NCBI GenBank assembly: GCA_020849275.1
Contig: JADLGO010000052.1
Location: 1-52,038 of the forward strand
Source of the DNA: Chthonomonadales bacterium
GTDB taxonomy: Bacteria > Armatimonadota > Chthonomonadetes > Chthonomonadales > CAJBBX01
Direction of reading: 5' to 3'
DNA length: 52,038 nucleotides
In this document: piece after piece, positions 37,430-46,423 of the stretch
How the letters are laid out: each line of letters starts with the position of its first letter
Position numbering within the stretch: position 1 is the first letter of the stretch
The notes under the pieces: model-generated
What the model was told of the DNA's origin: nothing
Database searches by the model: none
The model's input: the letters and a program-made list of their open reading frames with translations, nothing else
Made by a program: the position numbers and the translations under genes

Positions 37430-38395
37430 ATGCGCAAGGTCGGGGTGCTGACGAGTGGGGGAGACGCGCCGGGCATGAACGCGGCGCTGCGAGCCGTGGT
37501 TCGCTCCGGGGTGGCCGCGGGCGTGCAGGTCGTCGGCATCGAGCGCGGCTTCCAGGGCCTGATGGCGGGGAGTCTGCGCCCAATGGACGCGGGCTCGGTG
37601 AGCAATATCATCAACCGGGGTGGGACGATCCTCCGCAGCGCGCGCAGCGAGGAATTCAAGACGGCGGCGGGGCAGGCCCGGGCGGCCCAGGTCATCGAGC
37701 GCGAGGCGATCGACGGTCTCGTGCTGATCGGCGGCGATGGAACCTACCGTGGCGGCCTGGCGATCAACAGTACGTGCGGTGTGCGCGTGGTGGGCATCCC
37801 CGGCACGATCGACAACGACATTCCGGGGACGCGCTACACCATCGGGTTCGATACCGCCATCAACACGGCGATGGACGCGATCGACCGCGTTCGCGACACC
37901 TCGGCCTCGCACGACCGGGTGTTCGTCGTCGAGGTGATGGGCCGCCACAACGGCTTCATCGCCATGGAGGTCGGCCTGGCGGCCGGCGCCGAGGCCGTCA
38001 TCATCCCGGAGTGCCCCTGCGATATGATCGGCCTGTGCGAGGAGGTGATGGCGTGGAACGCGCGCGGCAAGATGTCGTGCATCATCATCGTGGCGGAGGG
38101 CGCCGCGAGCGCCGCCGACGTTGCCACCGCGATCACGCAGGTCACGCGCATCGAGACGCGCCTCACGGTGCTCGGACACATCCAGCGCGGAGGAAGCCCC
38201 TCGGCCCGCGACCGTGCGCTGGCTACGCGTTTCGGCCACCACGCCGTGCAACTGCTGCGAGAGGGCGCGACCAACGTGATGGTCGGGGTTCAGGAGGGGT
38301 CGGAGGTGGTCGCGAGCCCGTTGGAGCAGGTGCTCGAGGGGCGGCGCGACCTGAACCTGAGCCTCTTCGACGTCGTACGGGTGATGGCTACCTGA
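37430..38395 (+). CDS. pfkA: ATP-dependent 6-phosphofructokinase
   Basis: The 321-aa enzyme phosphorylates fructose 6-phosphate. LTSGGDAPGMN, GGDGTYRGG, the active PGTIDNDIPGT and MGRHNGF motifs are present. Glycines at the two ATP/PPi discriminating sites indicate an ATP-dependent form. Length equals the usual 320 aa. An ATG at 37409 would add seven residues. Confidence 0.94.
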   Translation: MRKVGVLTSGGDAPGMNAALRAVVRSGVAAGVQVVGIERGFQGLMAGSLRPMDAGSVSNIINRGGTILRSARSEEFKTAAGQARAAQVIEREAIDGLVLIGGDGTYRGGLAINSTCGVRVVGIPGTIDNDIPGTRYTIGFDTAINTAMDAIDRVRDTSASHDRVFVVEVMGRHNGFIAMEVGLAAGAEAVIIPECPCDMIGLCEEVMAWNARGKMSCIIIVAEGAASAADVATAITQVTRIETRLTVLGHIQRGGSPSARDRALATRFGHHAVQLLREGATNVMVGVQEGSEVVASPLEQVLEGRRDLNLSLFDVVRVMAT

Positions 38396-38429
38396 GGCCG
38401 CGGACCGGCCTGCGCGAGGTTACGACGCC

Positions 38430-38750
38430 TTGAGGATCGAGGAGTTTCGCAAGCAGATACGCACCGAGTTCGGCCCGAACCTGGAGCACGCCACGCCCGC
38501 CAACGTGCGCGAGTTTCTGGATCGCATGAACGAGCGCGAGTTCGGCGGGCGCCTCCGGCGCCGCATCGAGATCAACGAGCCGAAGACCACCTACGAGGAG
38601 ATCCTGCGCGACTTCTTCGCCCGCGTGCTCGATTTCCCCCAGGACGAAGCCCTGGTCCTGCTGTGGACGATGGCGTTCGAGCTGTCGTTCGCAAATCTCG
38701 AGCACCACCTCGCCGACCGCCTGAACAGCCTTTTCCGCGAAGCCGAGTAG
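38430..38750 (+). CDS. Small helical protein of unknown function
   Basis: The 106-aa product has mostly helical character (MRIEEFRKQIRTEFGP, NVREFLDRMNERE, PQDEALVLLW) with no membrane segment or cysteine. The TTG start is preceded by only a weak GAGG. It lies 34 bases after pfkA. I do not recognise a family. Confidence 0.55.
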   Translation: MRIEEFRKQIRTEFGPNLEHATPANVREFLDRMNEREFGGRLRRRIEINEPKTTYEEILRDFFARVLDFPQDEALVLLWTMAFELSFANLEHHLADRLNSLFREAE

Positions 38751-38771
38751 CCGCGGCCGCGGCGCCGAGGG

Positions 38772-39608
38772 TCAGTCCACGAACTCCGGCGGGCCGCCGG
38801 GCGGCACGAGCCCTGCCGCCTCGGCGCGCTTCAGGAAGAGGGCGATGCTCCGACGGCCTGCCTCGCCCATGTCCAGCGTCCAGTCGTTGACGTACATTCC
38901 CACGAACCGATCCGCGGTGGCGCGCTCCATGTCGCGCGCGAATGACATCGCGTACTCAAGCGCCTCCTCCCGGTGGTTGAGCGCGTACGCGATGCTCTCG
39001 CGCAGGGCGCGCGAGATGACGGCCTGGCGGCCCTCCGGCAGGTCGCGCCGGATCGCGTTCACCCCGAGCGGCAGCGGCAGGCCCGTCACGGCCTTCCACC
39101 ACGCGCCCAGGTCGACACAGGGCGCCAGTCCCAGGCAACCGTGCGTGAGCTGCCCCTCGTGAATGACCAGAGCGTAGTCGGCGCGCCCCTCCTTGACGGC
39201 GTCCATCACCTGGTCGAAGGGCAACACGATGTGCCGAAACGGCCGGCCCAGGAAGAGCGAGAGGGCCAGGAAGGCGCTCGTCATCCGCCCCGGGACCGCC
39301 ACGAGCCCGTCGGCGATGGCCTCGGGGCCAGCCGTTTGGCGCGCCACCACGAGCGGCCCGTAACCGTCCCCCATGCTGGCGCCATGGGTCAGGATGGCGT
39401 AGCGCTCGCGCACGTGAGGATAGGCGTGCACCGAGATGGCGGTGCACTCCAGTCGGCCCTCGCGCGCCCACTCGTTCAGGGTCTGGATGTCGCGCAGCAC
39501 ATGGTCGAAGCGCAGGTCGCCGGTGAAGGTGCGGCCACTGGCCAGTCCATAGAACATGAAGGCATCATCGCTGTCGGGGCTGTGGCCAATCTGCACGTCG
39601 TCGTCCAT
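38772..39608 (-). CDS. mqnD: 1,4-dihydroxy-6-naphthoate synthase MqnD
   Basis: The 278-aa enzyme forms dihydroxynaphthoate from cyclic dehypoxanthinyl futalosine. It resembles periplasmic-binding-fold proteins with GHSPDSDDAFM near the N-terminus and the YALVIHEGQLTH segment carrying the conserved His. Length is normal. It is the third futalosine-route gene in the window, on the opposite strand from mqnEC. AAAGGA lies 8 bases before ATG 39608. Confidence 0.94.
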   Translation of the reverse strand: MDDDVQIGHSPDSDDAFMFYGLASGRTFTGDLRFDHVLRDIQTLNEWAREGRLECTAISVHAYPHVRERYAILTHGASMGDGYGPLVVARQTAGPEAIADGLVAVPGRMTSAFLALSLFLGRPFRHIVLPFDQVMDAVKEGRADYALVIHEGQLTHGCLGLAPCVDLGAWWKAVTGLPLPLGVNAIRRDLPEGRQAVISRALRESIAYALNHREEALEYAMSFARDMERATADRFVGMYVNDWTLDMGEAGRRSIALFLKRAEAAGLVPPGGPPEFVD

Positions 39609-39772
39609 CGTGGGCGTCCTTTCCACCGGGAGGTCGGGTGTAGTATACCTCGCCGGCCTGATCGCTCCTGGCTGGCGAGGCGCGCCGACCGCCGGCGGGT
39701 GGCAAGGAAACGGCGGGGTCATCCGCGAAGTAGTGAGGCGATTCTGCCACTCTGCCGCGAGGAGAGAGCCTG

Positions 39773-40783
39773 ATGTTCAGAGTAGCGATGGTGGGCGCGG
39801 GAGGCATGGCGACGACACACGCGCGCTGCTATGCGGCGCTACCCTCGGCGCGCGTCGTCGGCGTGATGGATGCCCGCGCGGAGGCCGCGCGCGCGCTTGC
39901 CGAGCCTCACGGCGCGGAGCCGTTCAGCGACCTGGACGCGATGCTCAAGGCCACCAGGCCGGACATCGTGGACGTCTGCGTGCCGACGCCATTCCATGCT
40001 GAGTATGTTTGCCAGGCCGCCGAGGCCAGGCCGCGCGGCATCGTGGTCGAGAAGCCCATGGGGCGCAGCGTGGCGGACTGCGAGCGCATGATCGCTGCCT
40101 GCGCCGCGACGGGCGTGCCGCTCTTCGTGGCACACGTGCTCCGGTTCTTCCCCGAGTTCGTCGCGGCGCGCGAGCAGGTGATCGCGGGCGCCATTGGCGA
40201 GGTCGTGACGGTCCGCACGCGGCGCGGAGGCCCGTTCCCGCGGGCCTGGGAGAACTGGTATGGCAACGTGGACTGGAGCGGCGGGATCATCCTCGACCTG
40301 GTGATCCACGACCTGGACTGGCTGCGCTGGACCTTCGGCGATGTGGAGCGCGTCTTCGCCGCCGGGCTGTCCGGCAAGGCGGGCTCCGGCGAGCGCATCG
40401 AGCGCGACTACGCGCTGATCACCCTGCGCTTCCGCTCGGGCGCGCTGGGGCACGTCGAGGGCACGTGGGCCGATCCGGGCGGCTTCAAGGTTACGTTCGA
40501 GGTGGCCGGCACCGAGGGGCTGCTCGAGTATAACCACAACCAGCCCTCGTCACCGCCGTTCGTTGCCGCCCTGCAGCGCAGCGCCGAGGCGGGGCCGGGC
40601 GTGCCGGTGCCGGAGAGCCCGGTGACCGTAAGCCCCTATCAGGCCGAGCTCGACCATTTCCTCACGAGCCTGACGCTCGGCACGACGCCGCGCGTCAGTC
40701 CGCGGGACGGGCTCGAGGCGGTTCGGCTGGCGCTCGCCGCCAACGAGTCGATCCGCACCGGCGAGCCGGTCTCGCTCTCGTGA
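39773..40783 (+). CDS. Gfo/Idh/MocA family oxidoreductase A
   Basis: The 336-aa protein binds NAD(P) through the N-terminal GAGGMA loop and has the catalytic EKP (E93, K94, P95). The C-terminal domain is the usual beta sheet with a DLVIHDLDWL helix. Such enzymes oxidise sugars or inositol, often at C3. Divergent from mqnD with a 164-base spacer that holds a possible minus-strand -10 (TATACT). Confidence 0.88.
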   Translation: MFRVAMVGAGGMATTHARCYAALPSARVVGVMDARAEAARALAEPHGAEPFSDLDAMLKATRPDIVDVCVPTPFHAEYVCQAAEARPRGIVVEKPMGRSVADCERMIAACAATGVPLFVAHVLRFFPEFVAAREQVIAGAIGEVVTVRTRRGGPFPRAWENWYGNVDWSGGIILDLVIHDLDWLRWTFGDVERVFAAGLSGKAGSGERIERDYALITLRFRSGALGHVEGTWADPGGFKVTFEVAGTEGLLEYNHNQPSSPPFVAALQRSAEAGPGVPVPESPVTVSPYQAELDHFLTSLTLGTTPRVSPRDGLEAVRLALAANESIRTGEPVSLS

Positions 40784-40821
40784 GCGCCGCGCGCGCGGAT
40801 CCCCGCATGGAGCAACCCGTA

Positions 40822-41805
40822 ATGAGCGTCAAGATCGGCATTATGAGCGTCGCGCACATGCACGCTTTCAGCTACGCCGCCGCCCTCCAGGAGCTCGCCA
40901 CGGCTGAGCTGGTGGGAATCGCGGACCACGAGCCCACCCGCGCGCAGGAGGCGGCCCGCAAGTTCGGCACGCGAGCCTTCGCCTCGTACGAGGATCTGCT
41001 CGCCTCTGAGCTGGATGCTGTCATCATCGGCAGCGAGAACGTGCGCCACCGCGATCTGGTCGAGATGGCGGCCGCCGCCGGGCGCCACGTGCTCTGCGAG
41101 AAGCCGCTCGCTACGAGCAAGGCAGATGGCCAGGCGATGATCGAGGCCTGCCGCAAGTCCGGCGTACAGCTGATGACCGCCTTCCCGTGCCGATTCAGCC
41201 CGGCCATGACACGTCTGAAGGCGGCGGTGGACGCCGGCCAGGTCGGGGCCGTGGCCGCGATGCGGGGCACGAACCGAGGGCGCTGTCCGTTCGGCTGGTT
41301 CACCGACCTGTCGCTCAGCGGCGGGGGGGCTGTGATCGATCACACGGTGCACGTTACGGACCTGATGCGCTGGCTGCTCGGCCGGGAGGTTCGCCGCGTG
41401 CACGCGGAGATCTCGCGCCGTATGTTCGGCCAGGGGTTCGACGACACCGGCTTTCTGACGCTAGAGTTCGATGGGGGCGTGTTCGCCACGCTCGACTCGA
41501 GCTGGTCGCGCCCGAAGTCGTTCCCGACCTGGGGCGACGTGACACTGTCGGTGGTGGGCGAGAAGGGCGTGCTCAGCCTCGACATGTTCTCGCAGAACCT
41601 GGTGGTCTACTCGGACCGCACCTGCGGCGTCTCGTGGGTGCCGTGGGGCAGCAACATCGACCTGCTGATGGTCTCCGCGTTTGTGGATGCGATCGCCGGC
41701 GGCGAACCGGTGCCGGTTACCGGGATGGACGGCCTGCGGGCGGCCGAGGTCGCGCTGGCGGCCTACCGGTCGGCCGAGGCGGGGCGGCCGGTGGAGGTGG
41801 GCTGA
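40822..41805 (+). CDS. Gfo/Idh/MocA family oxidoreductase B
   Basis: The 327-aa protein has the catalytic EKP (E93, K94, P95), but the cofactor loop reads IMSVAHMHA and lacks the canonical GxGxxG. This variant loop occurs in other family members with a FAH-x-H loop. The GGGAVIDHTVHVTDL segment is intact. GGAG lies 9 bases before ATG 40822; an in-frame GTG at 40780 would overlap the previous stop. It is probably cotranscribed with A. Confidence 0.86.
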   Translation: MSVKIGIMSVAHMHAFSYAAALQELATAELVGIADHEPTRAQEAARKFGTRAFASYEDLLASELDAVIIGSENVRHRDLVEMAAAAGRHVLCEKPLATSKADGQAMIEACRKSGVQLMTAFPCRFSPAMTRLKAAVDAGQVGAVAAMRGTNRGRCPFGWFTDLSLSGGGAVIDHTVHVTDLMRWLLGREVRRVHAEISRRMFGQGFDDTGFLTLEFDGGVFATLDSSWSRPKSFPTWGDVTLSVVGEKGVLSLDMFSQNLVVYSDRTCGVSWVPWGSNIDLLMVSAFVDAIAGGEPVPVTGMDGLRAAEVALAAYRSAEAGRPVEVG

Positions 41806-41844
41806 GGCCGCGCAGCGCGTTCTCGGGAGCGCCGACCGGGCAAC

Positions 41845-43851
41845 TCAGCCGACAACCGGCGCGGCGGCGCCGGTTGTCGGCGCTGGTCGTCGCCCGTCGA
41901 GTGGGAACGTCACGGTGACGCGTCCGCCGCCATCCGGCGCGTTCCCGTAGTTCGTGGCGCCAGCGAGGTCCCACCGACTGAGGCGCTCAACGAGTTCCAG
42001 GCCCGTGCTCGCGGCGGCCATCGGCTCGAAGCCGGGCGGGAAGCCTGGCCCGCCGTCGATGACATCGAGGCGCGCCTGGCGGTCGCCGGCGGTTAAGGCG
42101 ACAACGACGCGGCCATCGCCGTGCTTGAGACCGTTCGCGACCAGCTCGTTCACGACCAGGCCGAGTGACGAGCCCTGCCGGCTCGTGAGCCAGACGTCCT
42201 CGACCTCGCCCAACTGAACCTCCTGAGCCCCCGCCGTGTTGCGCAGTACGCCCACCAGACGCGTCAGCACGTCGCGCGCGGAGAGCCCGCGCATGCCCTC
42301 CTCCACGTCCAGGTGCTCGGTGAGCAGGTCATGCACGATCGCGAGCGCGCGAACGTGGCTGCTCAAGCGGTGGATCTCGGCGATGGGTATTGCAGCGCCG
42401 CCGTCCATGATGCGCATGTCGAGCATGGCGGCGATGACCTGCAGGTTGTTCTTCACCCGGTGGTGTGTCTCGCGCATCGCCTCCTGCAGTCGCTCGTTCA
42501 GGAGGGCGATATGCTCCTGGTTGTGCGCGAGGGTTTGCTCGGCGCGCAAGCGGTCGGTGATGTCGGCGGTCACCCCGATGATGCCCACCGGGCGTCCTGC
42601 GTCGTCCAGCACGGGCGTCTCCGTAACGAGCGCTGCGAAGGGCGTTCCGTCGCGGCCAGTCAGCGTGCGCTCCCCGTTCCAGGGCGAGCCGGCGAGGACC
42701 TCATCGCGTACCTTGGCGGCCTCGCCCTCCTGGCCCGGCGCTCCAATGAGCTCGTGCGATTTCCGGCCGAGCGCCTCGTCCCGCTCCCACCCGAACACTC
42801 GCTCGGCACAGCCGTTCCAGTAGGTCACGGTATCGTGCACGTCGGTTGCCACCACGGCCTGACCGATCGCGTCGAGGAGCTGCGCCTGGAACCGGAGCTG
42901 CTCACCGGCACGCTTGAGCGAGCAGAGATGACCGATCATGGCCGCGTAGAGCCAGAGGAGCCGCGGCTGCTCGTCGGCAAGCGGCGCGCCGCTCACCAGG
43001 TTGTCCGCACTGAGGAATCCGGTGACGCGCGCGCCGTCCCACAGAGCGGCCATCGCGTGCCACCCCGTGCCGACCTGGCAGAGCCGGTGGTCGTAGAGCG
43101 GCCCGTCGCGCACGAGCAGGGACGGGTGCCGGCCGGTCAGCACGCGTGCCATCAGCTCGTCGCTTTCGGTGTCGATGCGCGAGGGGCGCTCATCGCGGAT
43201 CTGTCCGGTCTCGTCGACGCCGAAGGAGCCGCGGGCCATGCCGCCGTCCGGCGACCGGAACCAGATGCTCAGGCGGTCGAACCCGAGCCGTTCGCGCCCC
43301 AGCTCGACCGCCCGACGGCAGACGGCGTCGACGCTGACCAGGGTCGATAGCTCGTTGCCGATGGCGAGGAGGGCCGTCAGGCGCTCCTCGAACCGCCGGT
43401 CGACGCTGCGGCTGAGTTGGAGCGCCTGCTCAGCCTGGCGGCGCGCCGCGACGGCGCGCGTGAGCTGCTCGACCTGGCGCGTGAGGAGCACGAACTGGTG
43501 CGCCGACTCCAGGCGCGGCAGAAAGCGCAGCTGGACCACCGCCGACGCGCCCCGTGCGCGAGCGGCCACGAGGGCACCTTCCACGCGGCAGCGGCAGAGC
43601 GTGCCGTCAGCCTCTCGCAGCGAAAGCGTCCCGATGGTCGGCTCGGCCGTTCGCGCGCAAGCGCGCAGGAACGCCGCGAGGTCCTCGGTATGGGCCACGG
43701 CGATGTCGGCGAGCTGGCGTCCGGCGAGGTCAGGGGCGCCCGTGCGTCTGAGGGCCGCCCGGTTGGCGGCGAGGATCGCTCCCCCGGGGGCGGCTAGCAG
43801 CATCGGCTCGGGGAGCGGGTCGGCAAAGCGTCGAAACTCCTCGGTGGGCAA
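41845..43851 (-). CDS. PAS-GAF-PAS histidine kinase, HisKA_2 type
   Basis: The 668-aa kinase has an N-terminal PAS-like domain (about 8-110), a coiled segment, a GAF-like domain (about 175-345), a second PAS with a PAC tail (about 345-470), the HisKA_2 dimerisation helix with HHRVKNNLQ (H463, H464) and an ATPase domain with NELVANGLKHG and DGGPGF. No membrane segments: it is cytoplasmic. The start TTG 43851 has GGAG five bases upstream and follows the MetOD1 stop by two bases, so the two are one unit. No response regulator is adjacent. Confidence 0.85.
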   Translation of the reverse strand: MPTEEFRRFADPLPEPMLLAAPGGAILAANRAALRRTGAPDLAGRQLADIAVAHTEDLAAFLRACARTAEPTIGTLSLREADGTLCRCRVEGALVAARARGASAVVQLRFLPRLESAHQFVLLTRQVEQLTRAVAARRQAEQALQLSRSVDRRFEERLTALLAIGNELSTLVSVDAVCRRAVELGRERLGFDRLSIWFRSPDGGMARGSFGVDETGQIRDERPSRIDTESDELMARVLTGRHPSLLVRDGPLYDHRLCQVGTGWHAMAALWDGARVTGFLSADNLVSGAPLADEQPRLLWLYAAMIGHLCSLKRAGEQLRFQAQLLDAIGQAVVATDVHDTVTYWNGCAERVFGWERDEALGRKSHELIGAPGQEGEAAKVRDEVLAGSPWNGERTLTGRDGTPFAALVTETPVLDDAGRPVGIIGVTADITDRLRAEQTLAHNQEHIALLNERLQEAMRETHHRVKNNLQVIAAMLDMRIMDGGAAIPIAEIHRLSSHVRALAIVHDLLTEHLDVEEGMRGLSARDVLTRLVGVLRNTAGAQEVQLGEVEDVWLTSRQGSSLGLVVNELVANGLKHGDGRVVVALTAGDRQARLDVIDGGPGFPPGFEPMAAASTGLELVERLSRWDLAGATNYGNAPDGGGRVTVTFPLDGRRPAPTTGAAAPVVG
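41848..41881. terminator. 15-bp perfect hairpin at a convergent gene end
   Basis: GCCGACAACCGGCGC pairs without mismatch with GCGCCGGTTGTCGGC around the loop GGCG. It is 42 bases after the stop of oxidoreductase B and lies inside the last codons of the convergent histidine kinase. No U-tract follows on either strand. Confidence 0.6.
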
Positions 43852-43853
43852 GG

Positions 43854-44390
43854 CTACTCCAGGTCGCCGAAGTACTCGCGGCCGTCGGCGGCGCGCGCCT
43901 CTTCGGTGGGCCGCAGGTAGAGCACGACGCGGCACTCGGGGTCCCCCCGCGCGATCGTCTGTCGGAGCGCAACCTTGCCATAGCCCAGGTTGTCGGCCGC
44001 GATCACGCCGAACACGTTGGAGGTCATCATACACATCGCCGGTCGACCGGCCACTTTGTCGCCGAACGGGCAGGCCCGGTTGCCGAACACTATGCGATCC
44101 TCGTTCTCCTCGATGACGTAGAAGGCGCCCTGGATGCGTCGCTTCAGGTCCACGAGTACCCGCGCGACCTGTTCTGGGGAGAGCGAGCGCACGTTCAGCG
44201 CTCTCCGGTAGCTGGCGTTGATCTGCTCACCCATCCGCTGGCCGACCACGCTGACGAAGCCCGCTGCCTCTTCGAGCCCGACTACCTCCTGCAGCGTGCC
44301 GGCCAACTCGCGGATCAGCGTGCGCATGAAGCCATCGCGCTCCAGCGCAACGTCGGCCTCGCGCACGGCGCGTGCACTAGAATCGCTCAT
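43854..44390 (-). CDS. MetOD1 (methanogen output domain 1) sensor protein
   Basis: The 178-aa protein matches, from memory, the methanogen output domain 1 family: [27 protein letters not shown] and [18 protein letters not shown]. Two cysteines (in ACPFG and MCMMTS) and further ones may bind a metal or sense redox. In methanogens the domain is attached to kinases; here it is a separate gene directly before one. ATG 44390 has GGAGGGG 8 bases upstream. Confidence 0.75.
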   Translation of the reverse strand: MSDSSARAVREADVALERDGFMRTLIRELAGTLQEVVGLEEAAGFVSVVGQRMGEQINASYRRALNVRSLSPEQVARVLVDLKRRIQGAFYVIEENEDRIVFGNRACPFGDKVAGRPAMCMMTSNVFGVIAADNLGYGKVALRQTIARGDPECRVVLYLRPTEEARAADGREYFGDLE

Positions 44391-44693
44391 CTGTGTCACC
44401 CCTCCGCGCACCAAGGGTCCCGGGGCGTCGGCCAGCGCGCGCCGCCGTCTGGCCGCCCGCCACGCACGCCGGCCGGGAAGGAGACCCGGCTCGCGGCGCG
44501 GAAGTGTTGACCGCCGGCGGACGCGGTCGCGCCTTCGCGCGCCCACGGGCCGCCGCCATGCGGCAGGCCGCGAGCTCATAGTGCACTATACGCAGCGGCG
44601 GTCCGACCATATCCCGTGTTCGGCGTACGTGTCGGTGTGGCCAGACGTCGGAGTCGGCGCCGCATCGGCGCCCGTCGCGCGAAGGAGGCAGGC
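44391..44693. other. 303-base divergent intergenic region with palindrome
   Basis: It separates the MetOD1-kinase unit (minus) from oxidoreductase C (plus). It contains a perfect 12-base palindrome at 44578-44589 and possible -10 boxes on both strands at the palindrome edges. No protein gene is credible. Confidence 0.5.
44578..44589. promoter_or_regulatory. Palindromic operator candidate
   Basis: ATAGTGCACTAT is a perfect palindrome in a GC-rich setting. On the plus strand TATACG (44587-44592) and on the minus strand TATAGT (44590-44585) overlap it and could be -10 elements of divergent promoters, so a bound repressor would control both. Confidence 0.4.
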
Positions 44694-45683
44694 GTGGACA
44701 ACGTGAACCTCGGCGTCATTGGCTGCGGAAAGATGGCTACCGATCTCGCGCGGCGCTGCACGCGCACCGGGCGGGCGAGAGTCTCGGTGGTGGCCGATCC
44801 GGACCCGCACGCGCTTCGGGCGGCGGCGCTCGGCTTCAACTGCGACGCTGAAGCGGATGTTGGCGCGCTCTGCGCGCGCCGAGACGTCGACGCCGTGATC
44901 GTGGGCTCGCCGCCCGGGTCGCACCTGGCCAACGTGACGGCGGCGGCGCGCGGCGGCAAGGCGGTCTACTGCGAGAAGCCCCTCGGCATCAGCGTGGCCG
45001 AGTGCGACGAGATGATCGACGCGTGCCGTGCGGCCGGCGTGCCGTTGTTCGTGGGGCAGGTTCTGCGGCTACTGCCGCTCTTCTGGCACTCCCATGTCCT
45101 CATTCGCGACGGCGCCATCGGCGAGCCCCGCGCCGTCGCCGTGACGCGGGCGGGCTTCAGCGGCGCCTTCCACGGCGGGTGGCGTGCCGAGCGCGCTCAG
45201 GCCGGCGGACTGCTGCTGGAGGTCAACGCGCACGAGCTTGACTACATGCGCTTTCTGCTCGGCGAGCCGCGCGAGGTGTACGCCCGTCTTGACAACATCC
45301 TGGGGAAGATGGACTACGAGGACCAGGGCTTCGTGACGGTTGCGTTCGCGGGCGGCGGGGTCGGGTGTCTGCACACCAGCATGTCGTCCCCGGTGGGCGA
45401 GTACCGGGTCCACATTCAGGGCACGGCTGGCAACATGGTACACGGCGGGTTCGGCGGCACGCTCCGCTGGCAGAAGGTGGGGGGCGAGGCGCACCAGGTG
45501 GCTGTCGGCGACATCAGCGTCCGAGACCCCTACGACCGCGAGATGGAGGCCTGGATCGACTCGCTGACGACGGGGGCGGAGCCGCTCTTCACGGGCGCCG
45601 ACGGGCGTGCCGCCGTGGCGATGGCCGAGGCGGCCTACCGTTCGGCGGCGAGCGGCCGCCCGGAGGCGGTCGCCGCCGCGTAG
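44694..45683 (+). CDS. Gfo/Idh/MocA family oxidoreductase C
   Basis: The 329-aa protein has the cofactor loop GVIGCGKMA and EKP (E94, K95, P96), with a full C-terminal domain including EVNAHELDYMRFL. GTG 44694 has AAGGAGG at optimal distance. It is transcribed divergently from the sensor-kinase pair. Substrate unknown, most likely a sugar or inositol derivative. Confidence 0.88.
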   Translation: MDNVNLGVIGCGKMATDLARRCTRTGRARVSVVADPDPHALRAAALGFNCDAEADVGALCARRDVDAVIVGSPPGSHLANVTAAARGGKAVYCEKPLGISVAECDEMIDACRAAGVPLFVGQVLRLLPLFWHSHVLIRDGAIGEPRAVAVTRAGFSGAFHGGWRAERAQAGGLLLEVNAHELDYMRFLLGEPREVYARLDNILGKMDYEDQGFVTVAFAGGGVGCLHTSMSSPVGEYRVHIQGTAGNMVHGGFGGTLRWQKVGGEAHQVAVGDISVRDPYDREMEAWIDSLTTGAEPLFTGADGRAAVAMAEAAYRSAASGRPEAVAAA

Positions 45684-45696
45684 CCGGCGCGCGGTC

Positions 45697-46029
45697 CTAT
45701 TTGCCGGGCCAGTTGTGCAGCACGCTGCCGAGCGCGTAGATGCTGAGGTAGAGGGCCAGCGCTACCCGCAGGGCGCCGCGCACGAAGGCGGGATGCCGGT
45801 CGCGCGCGCCTTCCGCGACGGTGAGCGGCCCGGCAAGCAGGAGCGCCTTGGCGAGCACGAAGCCGCCCGGTCCCCAGGCGTGAAGGACGCTCGCCATCAG
45901 CGGGTTCGCCTCGTAGGCCTCGCCGCTCGCCAGGAGGTAGACCGTCCAGAGCAGGTCGGCCCCGCCGACGGCCGCGATCGCGACCGTCTCGGGCAGCACG
46001 TAGCGGGGCCGCCGCGTCGGCACGCTCAT
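45697..46029 (-). CDS. DUF5658 small membrane protein
   Basis: The 110-aa protein has three membrane segments with the DLLWTVYLL...EANPLM pattern of DUF5658. The start ATG overlaps the mgsA stop by four bases, so it is the last gene of the DUF1080-oxidoreductase-mgsA unit. Function unknown. Confidence 0.75.
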   Translation of the reverse strand: MSVPTRRPRYVLPETVAIAAVGGADLLWTVYLLASGEAYEANPLMASVLHAWGPGGFVLAKALLLAGPLTVAEGARDRHPAFVRGALRVALALYLSIYALGSVLHNWPGK

Positions 46030-46421
46030 CGGGGCGGCGTTGCGCTCGCCCCATCCGGCTCGAGGCGCTCCAGGATCAACTCCGCCGTCGCCACGTTGGT
46101 GGCGAGCGGCACGTTGTGCGTGTCGCACACCTTCATCAGCGCCGCGATGTCGGGCTCGTGCGCGTGCGCCGTGAGCGGGTCGCGCAGAAACACGACGGCG
46201 CGCACGGACCCGGTGGCGACCATCGCGCCGATCTGCAGGTCTCCTCCCATCGGGCCGGAGAGAACCTTGCTCACGCCGAGCCCGGCCTCGCGCTCGATCA
46301 GCGAGCCGGTCGTGTGCGTGCAGACCAGGTCGCAGTCGCGAAGGCGCGCCACCCAGCGTCGCGCGAGCGCGACCATCGCTTGCTTCTTGGCGTCGTGCGC
46401 GATCAACGCTACGGACCCCAC
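46026..46421 (-). CDS. mgsA: Methylglyoxal synthase
   Basis: The 131-aa enzyme converts dihydroxyacetone phosphate to methylglyoxal. The AHDAKK N-terminus, THTTG, GPMGGD (with the catalytic Asp) and HAHEPDI motifs match. GTG 46421 has GGGAG 8 bases upstream and follows the oxidoreductase stop by two bases. It relieves sugar-phosphate build-up when phosphate is limiting. Confidence 0.93.
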   Translation of the reverse strand: MGSVALIAHDAKKQAMVALARRWVARLRDCDLVCTHTTGSLIEREAGLGVSKVLSGPMGGDLQIGAMVATGSVRAVVFLRDPLTAHAHEPDIAALMKVCDTHNVPLATNVATAELILERLEPDGASATPPR

Positions 46422-46423
46422 GC

